Origin: Humulus lupulus | Taxonomy: Eukaryota; Streptophyta; Magnoliopsida; Rosales; Cannabaceae | Reading direction: 5' to 3' | Length of the DNA: 64,000 bases | NCBI RefSeq assembly: GCF_963169125.1 | Contig: NC_084796.1 | Span: forward strand, 92,364,888-92,428,887 | Shown: positions 36,746-48,723 of the stretch, piece by piece | How positions within the stretch are numbered: the stretch's first letter is position 1 | How the letters are laid out: every line of letters starts with the position of its first letter | Made by a program: the position numbers and the translations under genes | Notes under the pieces: model-generated | Told to the model about the DNA's origin: nothing | Database searches by the model: none | What the model saw: the letters and a program-made list of their open reading frames with translations, nothing else

Positions 36746-38793
36746 TGTTGGTATTAAATGATCAAATCAAAGGTACGCAGCGGAATATATGGACCCATTT
36801 TAATAAATATTAATACCAGCGAGGATCATACACATATATAAATATTAAATCACATACAAACAGATCAATGATCACCTCTTGTAGCCTATCAAGTGTCCTT
36901 GAGTCTTTTTGTATAAATCAACGATCTTCCTATCCAGTGTTCTGAGATCTCACACCCTGATCTTCCAGACCAATCCTTAAACACACAAGGACGTGTGTGG
37001 GTACGTAGGATTCAAAAGGTTTCTTTATGTGACTCCCTAGATGTACTCAACACATGAGATCTAGAGAGTTTTGACAAAGAGAATGTTTAGAATAGTTTTC
37101 AGGTTTAGAGAAAACTATCACTTTTGTGAGAGAGTCTATATTTTCATTTCTCAAAATAATAATGAAGCCTTATTATGAAAGTCACGTACTATCGAACTTA
37201 TAATGATATTTAATCTAATTAAATAATCTTTATTTAATTAAAATATAATTCAAATTTAAAACTGATTAAATATTTACATTTAATTATTTATTTAAATAAT
37301 ATTTAATAGGAATAATTAAATAACTGATTAAACAAAAATATTTTAAATTCAAAATTCAAATCCCAGGGATTAGGCGCCACACACTATACAATATAGTATG
37401 TGTCGCCCAAGCCTGTATCAGGTTTCCCTGATTTTCTCATTTGTTTGTTTAATGAATCTTTAAGATAATATATTTATCCCAACATAAATATCAGTTAATT
37501 CAAAATTAAATTTATCTTAAAATATTAGATTTTAAATTAAATAAATAAATATCATATTTTAAATAAGATATTTATTATTCTCACTCTTTATATTAATCCA
37601 AACAAAATTAATATTAATTTTAACCTATAGTTTTTCAAAATAAAAACTATATAGTTAGATAATTAATTAATTCACAATTAATCAAGTACCCATAATTATC
37701 ACATAATTATTTCCTTGCCTTGGAAAATTAATTCCTTTCCAAATTAGTCTTTTCTCTTCACAAATCTTTCTTTTAACATCCTTACCCTTGAAGTGTAGGA
37801 CAGAGGTGATATGGGGACCATGGACCTATAATACGAAGCTCCAATAAACCAGATTATTAATTAAACTCAATAATCTAATAATCTTATTTATTAATTCCAT
37901 GACTACTCCAATATAAATATGGAATTGCACTCTAGGTATTTATAGAATTATATTTACAGAGTTTTCTCTTATAGTCCATTGATATAATCAATATATGTAG
38001 TTTTGTCCTCCATTATTGGTTCGTTAATTAGAGCTGGTCAAAATTACCGTTTTACCCTTCTAATTACCTCTTGATCCTTAAGTACCATTAATTCATTAGC
38101 GAATAATTAATCCATAATCTAATTATAGATTTGAGCTCAATAACTATTCAGTTCCAGAATCAACCCTTAAGGGAACCAATATTCGATCCGTTAGGAAAGC
38201 ATGGATTCCATTATTGTAATTCATGTTCTCATCCATCCATGATATTGAATCTCCAAAACAAAAGGCATTAGCCTCATTATTCTAAGAGACCTTAACAAGT
38301 GAATCAAAAGATCCAATAAAAATAAACAAGAGTTCATAAATACTTAGGATTTAGACTGATCTACAAATGATCATCTATTATGATAAAAATTAAATCTTTA
38401 CGTCAAATGACAAGTTTATAAAGATAATTAATTCTCATCGGTCTTGTCATATATAATCTCTATTATATACAACACCTTTAATAAGATGTCTCTCCACATC
38501 AGTAATCCGAATCTAGATTACTTGCATCTCGTATGCTTAGCAAACCGTACTAGTAACCATTCATTAAAGATTCCTTACTTTAATATGTTAATGACTATTT
38601 TATTCATTATATATGATCGTAATTCTCTCGTAATAATACAAGATCATATTCTCATGAATGAATAATGAATATTCTTGATATTATTATATAATTAATTCAA
38701 ACAATAATTATAACATTCAAATGTAATAAAATTGTACTTTTATTTAAAACCAATAAAATGTCTTTACATGCTTTTAGGGCATTAGTCCTAACA
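36746..38793 (-). mobile_element. Solo LTR D (Ty1/copia type)
   Basis: On the minus strand it begins TGTTAGGACTAATGCCC and ends ATACCAACA; length 2048. Flanks GTCCT (36741-36745) and ATCCT (38794-38798) are a target duplication with one mismatch, and removing D restores the E LTR sequence. The 18-base word GGGGACCATGGACCTATA at 37813 is also present in the LTR of copia element B at 39673, so D belongs to a related copia family. No internal region or second LTR. Confidence 0.75.
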
Positions 38794-39905
38794 ATCCTAG
38801 TTGTCAAGCAATTCTTGGGAAAACTTATTCAGGATCTTATTTATTTTCATGTAGATCTTATATTAAACAAATTAATATGAGACAACCTAGAACATATTTT
38901 TAAAATTGAATTCAAATAGAAATAGTGATAAGAACACTTACATTATACGCAATGGAATGATTGAGTTCTTCCTTCAGTTTCTCTAACCCTTGTATCCATT
39001 CTGTCGCAGGGTATCACCAAGAAACTGAATCGTTCTTCAATTTTCTTCACAGCCTTCCAAAGTATCCTTAGAATCACCTAGACTAGAGTGGGTAATTCTC
39101 AACACATGAGGTAGATACGGAGAGAAGAAGAATAGAAGAGAAAAATTGAGGCTTAGAAAATGACTTATGCTGTAGAGAGAATCTAAAACCTAGAGCATCA
39201 AGAATAGATCTTCTGATTTTCTGTCAGATAGTCTTTATGTAATCTATTTTAAACTCTCACTTAGCATTCCTTTTATAGGCTCAATTAGGTCATTTATTTA
39301 ATTAAAAAATCAATAAAATAATATGTAATATTAGCCATTAGGTCGAAATTATCATGGGTTTTAGGACCGTGAAATTTCCCATTTATTTATAAGCCCATTG
39401 GACTTAAAATCAAGGCATGTATTAATTAATTAAATAATTATTTAAATCCTTTATCAAATTAATTATTTATAATTCAAACCTTGATTTAAACTTATTTATC
39501 AATTTAGACACCAATTTATCTTAATTAATAAATTTCTCATATTTATCTTTTCTTCTCTAAATTACATAACTCTATGAAACTATCCAAAATTGACTGGTCA
39601 ACTTTAATAATTCTGATTGATAATTAAATCAATTAATTGAGACTATCTATATTATCTTATCCAAGGTACAGTGGGGACCATGGACCTATATAATCAAGCT
39701 CCAATAAGTTATCATAAATTTAACAAATAAATTTACTAACTTATTAATTCCTCGTGACTCCACTAAAGACTCAGAATTGCACTCTTGAATTCATAGAACA
39801 CTCTATAACAAATATAGATACATTATTAATTATCCATTCTTACAACCATAATTGTCACTCAATCCTCTATAGACGGTCTACAATGAGATGGGAATAAAAT
39901 ACCTT

Positions 39906-40484
39906 TGTTGACCCTGATTTTGGCCAACTGACACGGAGTCAAATTTGCTTGATGTGGACAAACACGTTGGAAAGAATGTGATGACCAAATAATAAAGGAC
40001 ACAAGAGTTTATAGTGGTTCGGCCCCAGAATCTGGTAATAACCTACGTCCACTTGAATTGTTATTGATATAGGATTCAAAGGAGTGATCAAAGAACTAGG
40101 GTTCAATGAGTTTCACCAACCTCTAAAGAGCAAGACAATATATCAAATGATCATAAAGCAAAAAAGAAGAAGAAGATCCTTTTCCCTTGAGCCCTCCTTC
40201 TCTATTTATAGGCTCAAGGATGATTTACATTAATTTGTTACAGATATTATTTCCTAAATAATTAGATACTCAGGAAATCATGGGAGATAATTTCGGATAC
40301 TATCATAACTGCATAAGATCTTTTCCGTGTATAGCATTCGTACGACCAGGCTGGTCGTATGAAGAGATTGGACGTCGTGACAGTAGATGCCTTCCCGGTC
40401 GATGGTCGAGCACGAATTCTGCCAGATGTTAGCCATGTGTACTAAATGTTTACCATGTCATCCATGCTTGTTTTTTGAATAACA
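39906..40484 (-). repeat. 3' LTR of element A
   Basis: Begins TGTTGACCCTGATTTTGG and ends GAATAACA; 579 bases, the same length as its partner at 50881. Confidence 0.9.
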
Positions 40485-40498
40485 TTTGCCCCCCAAAG
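40485..40498 (-). other. Polypurine tract of element A
   Basis: Reads CTTTGGGGGGCAAA on the minus strand, directly before the 3' LTR. Element C has an almost identical tract at the same place. Confidence 0.8.
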
Positions 40499-40718
40499 TT
40501 TGTTTAGTGCGACCAGCAATAAAGAAACTTTAAGGAAACAACCGTTCATATCCCCACGATGTCTGTCAGGATCCCCGTGTGTTTTTGAAAACCGTGACAG
40601 AATTATGTCTAATCAAGCCCTTTCAGTTTTCAAGAAACAAATTGACAGCTTATACACTTCCCCACGTTTCGAGAATTAAAAATAATGATTGCTACTTTTT
40701 GGCCATACCTCGGTCCCC

Positions 40719-40725
40719 ATAAATA
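40719..40725 (+). promoter_or_regulatory. Candidate TATA box of the antisense gene in element A
   Basis: ATAAATA after GGTCCCC, about 235 bases inside the 3' LTR and followed by a CT-rich leader. A GTAATC donor (after CAG at 40887) and a TTTGCAG acceptor (ending 41329) predict a 442-base leader intron before the first ATG. Element C has the same order of signals. Confidence 0.5.
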
Positions 40726-41334
40726 CCTTCTTTTTCCTCTTAATTTTTTTTTTTCTTACTGTCTTTGTCAATAACTTGAAGAACCTTGCCTTCAGAGTAC
40801 AGAGCTTCGAAACCAATCAGTCGCCTAGCCAAGGATCTTTCCGGCTCGAACTTTTTCATTCTCTTCCGAATCTCCATCTTCGCCCAGGTAATCACCTTGT
40901 CTTTTTAAACTTTTCATTATACCATGCATGCCGTTTCTAGGTTCTGTAATTTCTGTGTTCTTGAATAGGGTTTTGTGAGGATCTTTTTGTATAAACCTTC
41001 GATTGCCTGGTAAGAGGGCGTCTTTATGCTTTGTATAGGTTAGGACCTAGTTTGATAGTAAGGATCATAGGCTTAGGGCGTAAGATCGACGTAAAAATTC
41101 AATCTTCAAGCTAGGTGAAAAAACTGGGTTTTTTCCCGCCCTTTAGGAGTCAAAACAGTTCTCTTTCAGAAAATAGTTTTTCTTCCTTCCTGATCCGTTT
41201 TCAAATCGTAAATGCTGAACTTAGTGTAGGAGTAGGATGCTGCTAGTTATTTAGACACGAGCAACGTTATCCCAATCTTCCACACTACTTCGCAGACTAT
41301 GTCTTATCTCCTCCATTGTCTGTTTGCAGTTCAT

Positions 41335-41478
41335 ATGCAAGACCCTTGGGGGGGAGAAAGACCTATTGAAGACAACCTCTTGGCCCAACTACTTGAAGGC
41401 GAAGAGAACCCATCTACTTTGATACCAGAAATCCCTTTTACTCGCCCTAGCTCAAACCGTCCTCCAGTCCCCAATTAG
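41335..41478 (+). CDS. Upstream ORF (47 codons) of the antisense gene in element A
   Basis: It starts five bases after the predicted leader-intron acceptor with MQDPWGGERP, is acidic and proline-rich, and ends PPVPN at a TAG. One AGA codon separates the stop from the ATG of the main frame, which is in the same frame. Element C has a 48-codon ORF in the same relation. It could be a true upstream ORF, a readthrough extension of the main protein, or the former N-terminus cut off by a stop mutation. No domain is recognised. Confidence 0.4.
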   Translation: MQDPWGGERPIEDNLLAQLLEGEENPSTLIPEIPFTRPSSNRPPVPN

Positions 41479-41481
41479 AGA

Positions 41482-44019
41482 ATGGCCCGAACAAAAACAA
41501 AGGCTCGAAAAAGGAAAGATCCTAACCCCTCAGGCCAGCCTTCTGCTGATGCCCCCTCGACCAGTGGTCGAGGTGAATTCGCTCCAGAGACCAATGTTCA
41601 AAGGCGTGCCCGCCCTCGCCATGTCGACCAGCCAGCCGTTGCGTGGCACATCGTCCCTCAAAGTACGGTGACACTGCAGATGATTGCCAACTATTTAAAC
41701 AGATACAATCTGACGGGTGTGACCTTAGTCAAACCATATATCGACCAGCGAGCAAACCTACCAGGCGGGGCTTACAGCGCCTGGTCGAGGTTCCACATTG
41801 AGGCAGGTGCCACCCTGCCCTTTCATTCGTTTTTCCAGGGGGTGGCTAATTACTTCGGAGTAGCCCCCTTTCAAATCACCCCGAACGGATATAGAATTCT
41901 GGCCGCACTCTATATCCTTTATAAGCTCAAAAAAATGGCCAGTACCTTCCCCCCACGAGGTCAATTTTCTTTTTGACCTTAAGTCCAACCCCAACCAAGA
42001 TGGTACGGGGTTTTTTCACTTCTGCCATCAGGAATCCGGATGTACTTTTTTGTCCGACACCACACATATCTCTAATGTGGGGAAGTATCTCCATGAATAC
42101 TTCCTCACTCCTGACCTTGCTGCGGACAACCTGGCCTTCACCCGAGGAGGTAAAGAATTCTTACGCGAGCAGTCTCTTTACTTAGTGCTTTTCTGTCATT
42201 ATATCTTGACATCCATTGTGTTCCAGGCCCCAGGTTACGTCTAGTCCCTACTCCAGGGATGGAGTGAAGGGCAACACTCTTAGCCAGCATGCCGAATGCT
42301 GATAAGAGTGTAAAAAACTTAGTCAACGAGGCTAACCTTAGGCTGGTCGGCCTTTAGGGCTCCCAATCAGCGACGAATGAACCCTCGGTGGGCGGTGTCT
42401 AAGTCGACGTGGAACCTGAGTAGGAACCTGAGTAGCAACCTCAGGCGGGGTTACGATCAGGGAACCTGCCGTCCCCCCCCGAGCAGAGAAACCTTCAGTC
42501 CCCAAGGGCAAGGGAAAACAAAAGGCTGTCGAGCCTACCGAACTTTTTGACGATCCGTCGGATGTAAACGGTACAATAATCTCGCTTTTAAATAATTTGC
42601 CAATTCCCTCTCATCTTTATTTGATGGGGACGGCAACTTTAGGAATGCTCCCTCTTTAAACTCAGATTTCTTCCAGGAACTAGGTAGTTCAGTAAATAAT
42701 GCTACGACCAGTAGTTGTAGCCCGGGTACTTTACTTGTAATCCTTTTACTTTTATCTCTGTTCCCCCTATGACCATTTAATCTTACTGCTTGAGTTGTTT
42801 CCTTTGGTGCAGGTATGGACTCTGAGGACGTCTTTGCTCATTACGAGGCTGCCGCTGCCTCTTCTGTCCCGAAGAAGGATAGCAAGAGGGCTCGAGGGGA
42901 AAGCAGCAAGACCCCCTCGAAGAAGGCTTGAACAGACGATGCTCCAGCTGCCGTCCCTTCCAAGGAGAACATGACACCTCCGCCCCCCACCGAGCAGTCG
43001 ACCCCCACACCTGTAAATCCACAGCCCTCCTCTAGGGCCGCTGACAAGGAGGCATTGGACAACTTGCCCGAAGGCTCCCTGTCCAGCCTCGTGGTCGGGT
43101 CGGCCAGGGAGAGGATATATAAGCTCTCGAAGCACAGACGCAGCCAGGCCGCCATCAATGAAACTGCCTCAATGGAGGTCGACCAAATCATCAACAGAGG
43201 GTTGAATGAGATAGTCAGCGTAAGTCATCTTCTGCTACTTCATCATTTATGTCTGACTTCTTTTCCTTACTTTGTCTCATTCTTTGTCTTCAGGGGCTGC
43301 TGTCTTTAACTGCTAGTTGGCGCTGTGCTGGGGCGTTGGTTTCTCGGGGACAGAACTTCGACTCCAGGCTTGCCCAGGCTAAGCAAGAACTTGAGGCTGA
43401 GAAGGACAAGCTGCTCGAGGAGACCAAGGAACTGTCCAAGCTGAATGAAAAACTGTGTGAGGACCAAGCTGTTCTCACTAAGGAGCTTCAGGACAGCCAA
43501 GGGGCCTTGAAGAAAGCCAACGAGGACCGGCAGAAATGGAGGGAAAGTTTTGTACTTGTCACCCAAGAGTGTAAGCAGCTTAGACTCGATCTGACCGCCA
43601 GCAGGGATGAGGCGAAGAAGCTCGAAGAGCGGGTGCGGGAGCTCGAGAGGCGAGTGCAGGAGGTTGAGGAGGAAGGGGCCATGAACTTGAAGAAGTATAA
43701 GGAGGCCACCCTCCTCTGCTTTTACGACTTCTGGAAGCACAACCGGGAGGCCAACTTCAACTATCTTTCTGAGCGGTTGAAGAGAACTCTGATGGCGCAG
43801 TGCGCCACTCGGTTGGAGGCAGAGGAGAAGGCTAAGGCTAAGGCTCATGCTGCTGATGCTGAAGCTGGTCCTCCTGCGGACCAGGGCATTCCGCCTAATC
43901 CTCAAGACCCTCCTGCCCATAAATTTTTTTTCTTTTATTTTGCTTTATTGGCCCCGGGTCTGTTTGTAAAGACAATTTATTTTTATTGCAACAAGGGCAG
44001 CTTTTTTACTTACAACTGA
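41482..44019 (+). pseudogene. Antisense gene of element A: putative gypsy-type transposon domain protein with coiled coil
   Basis: The N-terminus is strongly basic (MARTKTKARKRKD, NLS-like). Residues about 60-155 match the putative gypsy-type transposon domain (PF04195 style): GAYSAWSRFHIEAGATLPFH, then VAPFQITPNGYRILAALY. A frameshift near 41950 moves the domain to another frame, which continues to about 42243 (GKYLHEYFLTPDLA). Further 3' exons follow after a CAG acceptor at 42812 (MDSEDVFAHYE...; in-frame TGA at 42929), a clear 74-base GTAAGT...CAG intron (43220-43293, phase 0), and a last exon coding a long Glu/Lys/Leu coiled coil (about 43370-43690). No pol function is known for this family. 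The gene is broken but its exon structure is readable. Confidence 0.7.
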
Positions 44020-44595
44020 ACAATTACATTCGAGCAATACTGCTCGCGGTGTAAAATATTGCCTTATTGATATTATAATGTTTTTATCTATTATAGCATC
44101 TGTTCGCATGATCGAACTTAGCATAATACTTTGGTTTGATTTAACAAAACATAAATTTTGAAAAACACTCTAAGTGCCGTATCCTGCTTTCACTTATTTT
44201 GTTCATGTGTTTACATACCCTTTGGTATGCTTTTCTATCGATGTACCATATGTGCCCCCAAGTGATCGAGGAGCTTTAGTTCCTTGGTCACTTGCCTTGA
44301 CCACGACCTATGCGAACATTGCTGCTCGGTAGGAAATGTAACACTTATAATACAGCAAAACAACACACGTAATGAACAAATACTTGTAAAAATAAATTTA
44401 CAAAGGTTGGCAAGAATGACTGGCTGTGGATAGTCCCTTATAATCTCGTATTAAAAATGGACTAAACATGTCTTTACGAGTGATCTTAAAAAGATCTTAC
44501 ACTTATAAGCGATTAGCTATACAACGTGGCTAACCCTTTTTCGAAACTTGTAAAAAGTAAAAATTAATACAAGCCAGTCCTTTAAGAAGGACTGT
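44020..44595. other. Convergent 3' ends of antisense gene and pol in element A
   Basis: Non-coding stretch between the plus-strand gene and the minus-strand integrase stop. It is AT-rich with possible polyadenylation words on both strands. Nothing else is seen. Confidence 0.5.
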
Positions 44596-45665
44596 TCACT
44601 GATAATACTTGCGCAGGTGTTCTCCATTCCAATAGCGTGGAACGAGATCTCCATTTAAGCGTGCAAGTTTGTAGGTGCCCGGATGAAGGACTTCTTCAAT
44701 CTGGTAGGGTCCTTCCCAGTTTGGTCCGAGCATTCCAGCAGTGGGGTCGCGGGTATTCAAGAAAACTCGTCGTAGCACTAGGTCACCGACATTGAATTTC
44801 CTTTCTTTTACTTTTGAGTTAAAATACCGGGCGACCTTTTGTTGGTACGCAGCAACTCAGAGTTGGGCTCGTTCTCGTATTTCTTCAATTGAGTCTAGGG
44901 ACTCCATCATTAGTTGGCTATTCTGGCTCTGGTCGTATGTAATACGTCGATGTGAGGGGGGATCTAACTCGACAGGTAACATAGCTTCATATCCGTATGC
45001 TAAGGAAAATGGGGTATGACCTGTCGCTGTCCGATGAGAAGTTCTATACGACCAGAGGACTTCAGGCAGCTGTTCTGGCCATGCTCCTTTAGCGTCTTCA
45101 AGCCTTTTCTTCAGGGTGTCCTTAAGCGTTTTATTCATTGCTTCGACCTGCCCATTTGCTTGTGGATGAGCGACTGAAGAAAAGTTTTTAATAATCCCGT
45201 GCCTTTCGCATAAGTCTGTGAATAAGTCACTGTCAAATTGGGTTCCGTTGTCTGAGACAATCTTTCGAGGCAAACCATATCGGAAAACAATGTTCTTGAT
45301 GAAAAAGTCAAGAACTTTCTTGGTCGTTATGGTAGCAAGGGGTTCAGCTTCGGCCCATTTGGTGAAGTAGTCAACTGCTACAACTGCGTACTTCACTCTG
45401 CCTTTTCCCGTTGGCAGGGATCCAATTAAGTCTATACCCCATACTGCGAAAGGCCAAGGACTCTACATCTGCTTTAACTCGTTTGGAGCTGCGCATGGGA
45501 TTTTGGAAAATCTCTGACACTTATCGCACTTTCGCACAAAGTCCATTGAATCTTCGTTCATAGTCGCCCAGAAATAACCCTGTCTTAGAATCTTTTTCGC
45601 CAAACTTTGCCCCCAGCGTGATCCCCGCAGAAGCCTTCATGTACTTCCTTCATTAGCTCCTTAGC
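44596..45665 (-). pseudogene. Integrase of element A
   Basis: The zinc region begins in HEGFCGDHAGG (near 45640) and continues after a frameshift near 45600 with the paired cysteines CDKCQR. The DDE core shows the first acid in WGIDLIG (near 45435), VSDNGTQFD for the second, and AHPQANGQVEAMNKTLK for the glutamate. The C-terminal module has WEGPYQIEEV and ends at 44596. In-frame stops lie near 45462 (TAG) and 44854 (TGA). Catalytic residues are kept. The chain ends opposite the antisense gene. Confidence 0.85.
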
Positions 45666-47784
45666 TTTCTCTGGTGTAATACATTTGAGCAGTGGCATGG
45701 AATATCCTCTTCGGTATAGAACATCATCGACCAGTATATACCTAGCAGCTTGCCTTTGAAGAGTTATGGCCTTGTTTCTATCTGCCGGTAATACTCCATT
45801 TGTAAGATACTCTAAGTAAGGTGCCATCCATGTGTCGTCCATCCAGATTTCCATGCTGGTTTCATTTGCTCGTATGCTCGGCTTGCTCAATCTTTCTACT
45901 GGCACAATGTTCAAAGTGCCAGCATCTTTCATGCTCGCGAGTTTGGCTAAGGCATCTGCGTTTGAATTCTGATCCCGAGGTATTTGCTGGAGGGTATACT
46001 TCTCGAACTGAGCTAACAGGTCTTTAGTTTTGTTCAAGTAGGCCACCATTTTCAGGCCTCGTGCTTGATATTCCTCTAGAACTTGATTCACTACCAGCTG
46101 TGAATCACTATAAATATCGAGCACCTTTATACTCATGTCTTTTGCCACTCTTAATCCAGCGAGAAGTGCTTTGTATTCGGCTTCATTATTTGACGCTGCG
46201 AAGTCGAACCTAATGGCACAGTGAAATCGATGCCCTTCTGGCGTTATCAAGATCACCCCTGCTCCTGCGTGAGATTCGTTGGACGACCCATCTGTGAATA
46301 ACTTCCACGAAGGAACTTCATCTTGAGGCTCAGGCGCACTAGGCTTCTCGCACTGCTCGTTGTATGGGAGTTCGGTGAACTCTGCAATAAGATCAGCCAA
46401 GACTTGTCCCTTTACTGCTGCTCGCGGTGAATATGTAATATCGAACTGCCCCAGTTCGACTGCCCATTTTAATAAACGCCCAGCCGCCTCTGGCATTTGG
46501 AGGACTTGCCGAAGGGGCAGGTCAGTTAAGACTGTGATGGGATGGGCTTGGAAGTAAAGATGTAACTTCCTAGAAGCCAAGATTAAACAATACACTAACC
46601 TCTCGATGGGAGGATACCTCAGTTCTGCTCCGATTAGCCTCTTGCTTACAAACTAAGCCGCTTTTTGTACGCCTTCTTCCTCTCGTACTAGTACCGCACT
46701 AGCAGCTACTTCAGTGATCACCAGGTAAATGAACAAAGTTTCTCCTTCGACAGGCTTTGATAAAACAGGAGGCTGTGCCATATGGGCTTTTAAGGCCTGA
46801 AAAGCTTGCTCGCAGTCTCCTGTCGATTCGAACTTCTTGTTGCCCCTAAGTAGATTGAAGAAAGGGACGCATTTATCCGTCGACTTAGAAATAAATCTAC
46901 TTAGGGATGCAATTCTTCCAGTTAAAATTTGTACATCCTTGATCTTTTCTTGGCGATTTCATGTCGATTAGGGCTTTTATATTGTCGGGGTTGGCCTCGA
47001 TTCCTCTTGAATTAACAATGAACCCCAAAAATTTCCCTGATCCAACTCCGAAGGAACATTTGAGAGGATTCAGTTTCATTTGGTATTTGTTCAATACGTC
47101 GAAACACTCTCGTAAATCCTTCACATGTCCTTCTGCTTTTTTTGACTTTACCAGCATGTCATCCACGTACACCTCAATGTTTACGCCGATCAATTCTTTA
47201 AACATGTGGTTAACCAATCGCTGGTAAGTCGCACCTGCGTTTTTCAGTCCGATGGGCATTACACTATAACAGTATAATCTCGTATCGGTCCGAAAGCTGG
47301 TGTGATCCTCGTCAGGGGGATGCATGCTAATATGATTGTAGCCTAAGTATGCATCCATGAAGGAGAGGATCTCATTTCCTGCAGTAGCATCGACCAACTG
47401 GTCGATCCTTGGGAGTGGGAAGCAATCCTTCGGGCAGGCTTTATTGAGGTCTGTAAAATCTACACAGGTTCGCCATTTTTCGTTAGGCTTGGGAACCAGT
47501 ACTGGATTAGAGACCCACGATGGATAAAATGCCACCTTGATGAACCCATTCTCCTTTAATCTTTCGACTTCTTCTTTTAAGGCTCTCGAGCGATCCTTAT
47601 CGAGTAGCCTTCTTTTCTGTTGCACGGGTGGAAAACTCTTATCTATGTTCAGGACATGGCTGATAACTGCAGGATCTATCCCAGCCATGTCTTTGTGCGA
47701 CCAGGCAAAGACTTCCTGGTTTTTCCGCAAAAATTCCACCAGTGCATGCTTCGTGGTTGGTTCTAAGTTTTTCTCGACCTTCAC
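45666..47784 (-). pseudogene. Reverse transcriptase and RNase H of element A
   Basis: RT: GFIKVAFYPSWVSNPVLVPK, LSFMDAYLGYNHI (catalytic D) and YVDDMLVKS (YxDD box). A frameshift near 46920 and a stop near 46655 interrupt the connection region. The following frame carries the RT-type RNase H remnant (AHPITVLTDLPLRQVL) and a second, archaeal-like RNase H: LFTDGSSNESHAGAG, NNEAEYKALLAGL and YSDSQLVVNQV. This dual RNase H is a recognised mark of the Tat lineage. Another stop lies upstream near 47910, between protease and RT. Confidence 0.85.
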
Positions 47785-48036
47785 GACTTTGGTCGGGTCT
47801 TTCTCGTCAAGTTGGACCTCTTCTAGGTCCTCAACGGGTCCAACATTTTCTTCAAAATCCCCAAAGCGAGGATCTAAATCTCTATCCTCCCTTTGGGCAA
47901 CACCCTATTTGGTGACTTCATCACCAGATTGGGCTTGTGTATCAATTTCCATTTGCAACCTATCTGGGGTAGTGCTCTTTGACGTTCCCTTCTTCGCCTT
48001 CATGACTGAGGCGTTGTAGCACTCCCTGGCCTCCCT

Positions 48037-48720
48037 CTAGTTTCCCAACATGCGTCCTACCCCTGCGTCTGTCGGGAATTTCATGGCTAAGTGCCATACA
48101 GAGGTGACGACCCGTAGATCAACCAGTATAGGCCTCCCAATGACGGTATTGTATGCCGAAGGACAATCGACTACTATGAAAGTAGCGAGTAATGTCCTGG
48201 TAGCAGGCGCTATACCTGCCATCACTGGTAATCTGATTGATCCTGCTAGGGCGAGTCTCTCACCAGAGAAGCCGTATATTGTTTGGTTGCAGGGCTCTAG
48301 GTCCTTAACGGACAACTTCATGCATTTCAGCGAAGACTTATACAGGATGTTCATCGAACTTCCTGTATCAACTAGCACTCTCTTCACCATCATGTTGGCC
48401 ATTTGGATATCCACGACCAGCGGATCAGAATGTGGGAACCGGACATGTTGGGCGTCTCTATCAGAGAAGGTTATTTCGCCCTCTTCTGACCGAGCCTTTT
48501 TCGGCGCGCGGTCATCCACAGTCATCATCTCGATGTCTTGGTCGTGGTGCAGAGTCTGAGCATATTGTTCTCTGGCCATTCCGCTGTTTCCCGCGAGGTG
48601 CGGGCCTCCGCAGATGGTTAACAATGTGCTAGTTACGGGATCAGGCTGCAAAGGTGGCGAGCGTTGGCGTGTGGGCGCTTGCTCGTTGCCACCTGGAGCT
48701 TCTCGTTGGAAATTTCCCAA
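48037..48720 (-). pseudogene. Protease region of element A
   Basis: VKRVLVDTGSSMNILY is the retropepsin active site (DTG) and is intact. Downstream DCPSAYNTVIGRP is the conserved C-terminal protease motif of gypsy elements. The frame is separated from gag by a stop at about 48724 and from RT by a stop near 47910, so it was part of a longer gag-pol chain. Confidence 0.8.
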
Positions 48721-48723
48721 GGC

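Larger units (their letters stand above)
14574..38815 (+). mobile_element. Element E: old non-coding LTR retrotransposon, split by nested insertions; 3' end outside window
   Basis: The sequence starting TACGATGACATGTC occurs at 14574 and again at 34449, directly after a G-rich polypurine tract, as expected for the 5' and 3' LTRs of a plus-strand element. The interior, once the H/F insertions are removed, is about 3.9 kb (to 16515, then from 31575 to 34447). It shows no gag or pol similarity, so E looks like a large non-autonomous (LARD-like) element. The LTR does not begin with a clear TG, which is unusual. The 3' LTR is cut by G2, D and B and continues beyond the window. The repeat-based reconstruction is solid; the class is inference. 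Confidence 0.6.
34448..38815 (+). repeat. Fragments of the 3' LTR of element E, cut by three insertions
   Basis: Three pieces belong together: 34448-34479, 36719-36745 and 38794-38815. Placed in order they align with 14574-14646 of the 5' LTR. Insertions G2, D and B sit at the positions corresponding to 14604, 14626 and about 14642. The rest of this LTR must lie right of element B, outside the window. Confidence 0.8.

Noticed and set aside
43306..43920. Minus-strand 204-codon Leu-rich frame
   Set aside because: Shadow of the coiled-coil exon on the plus strand (Glu/Lys codons read in reverse).
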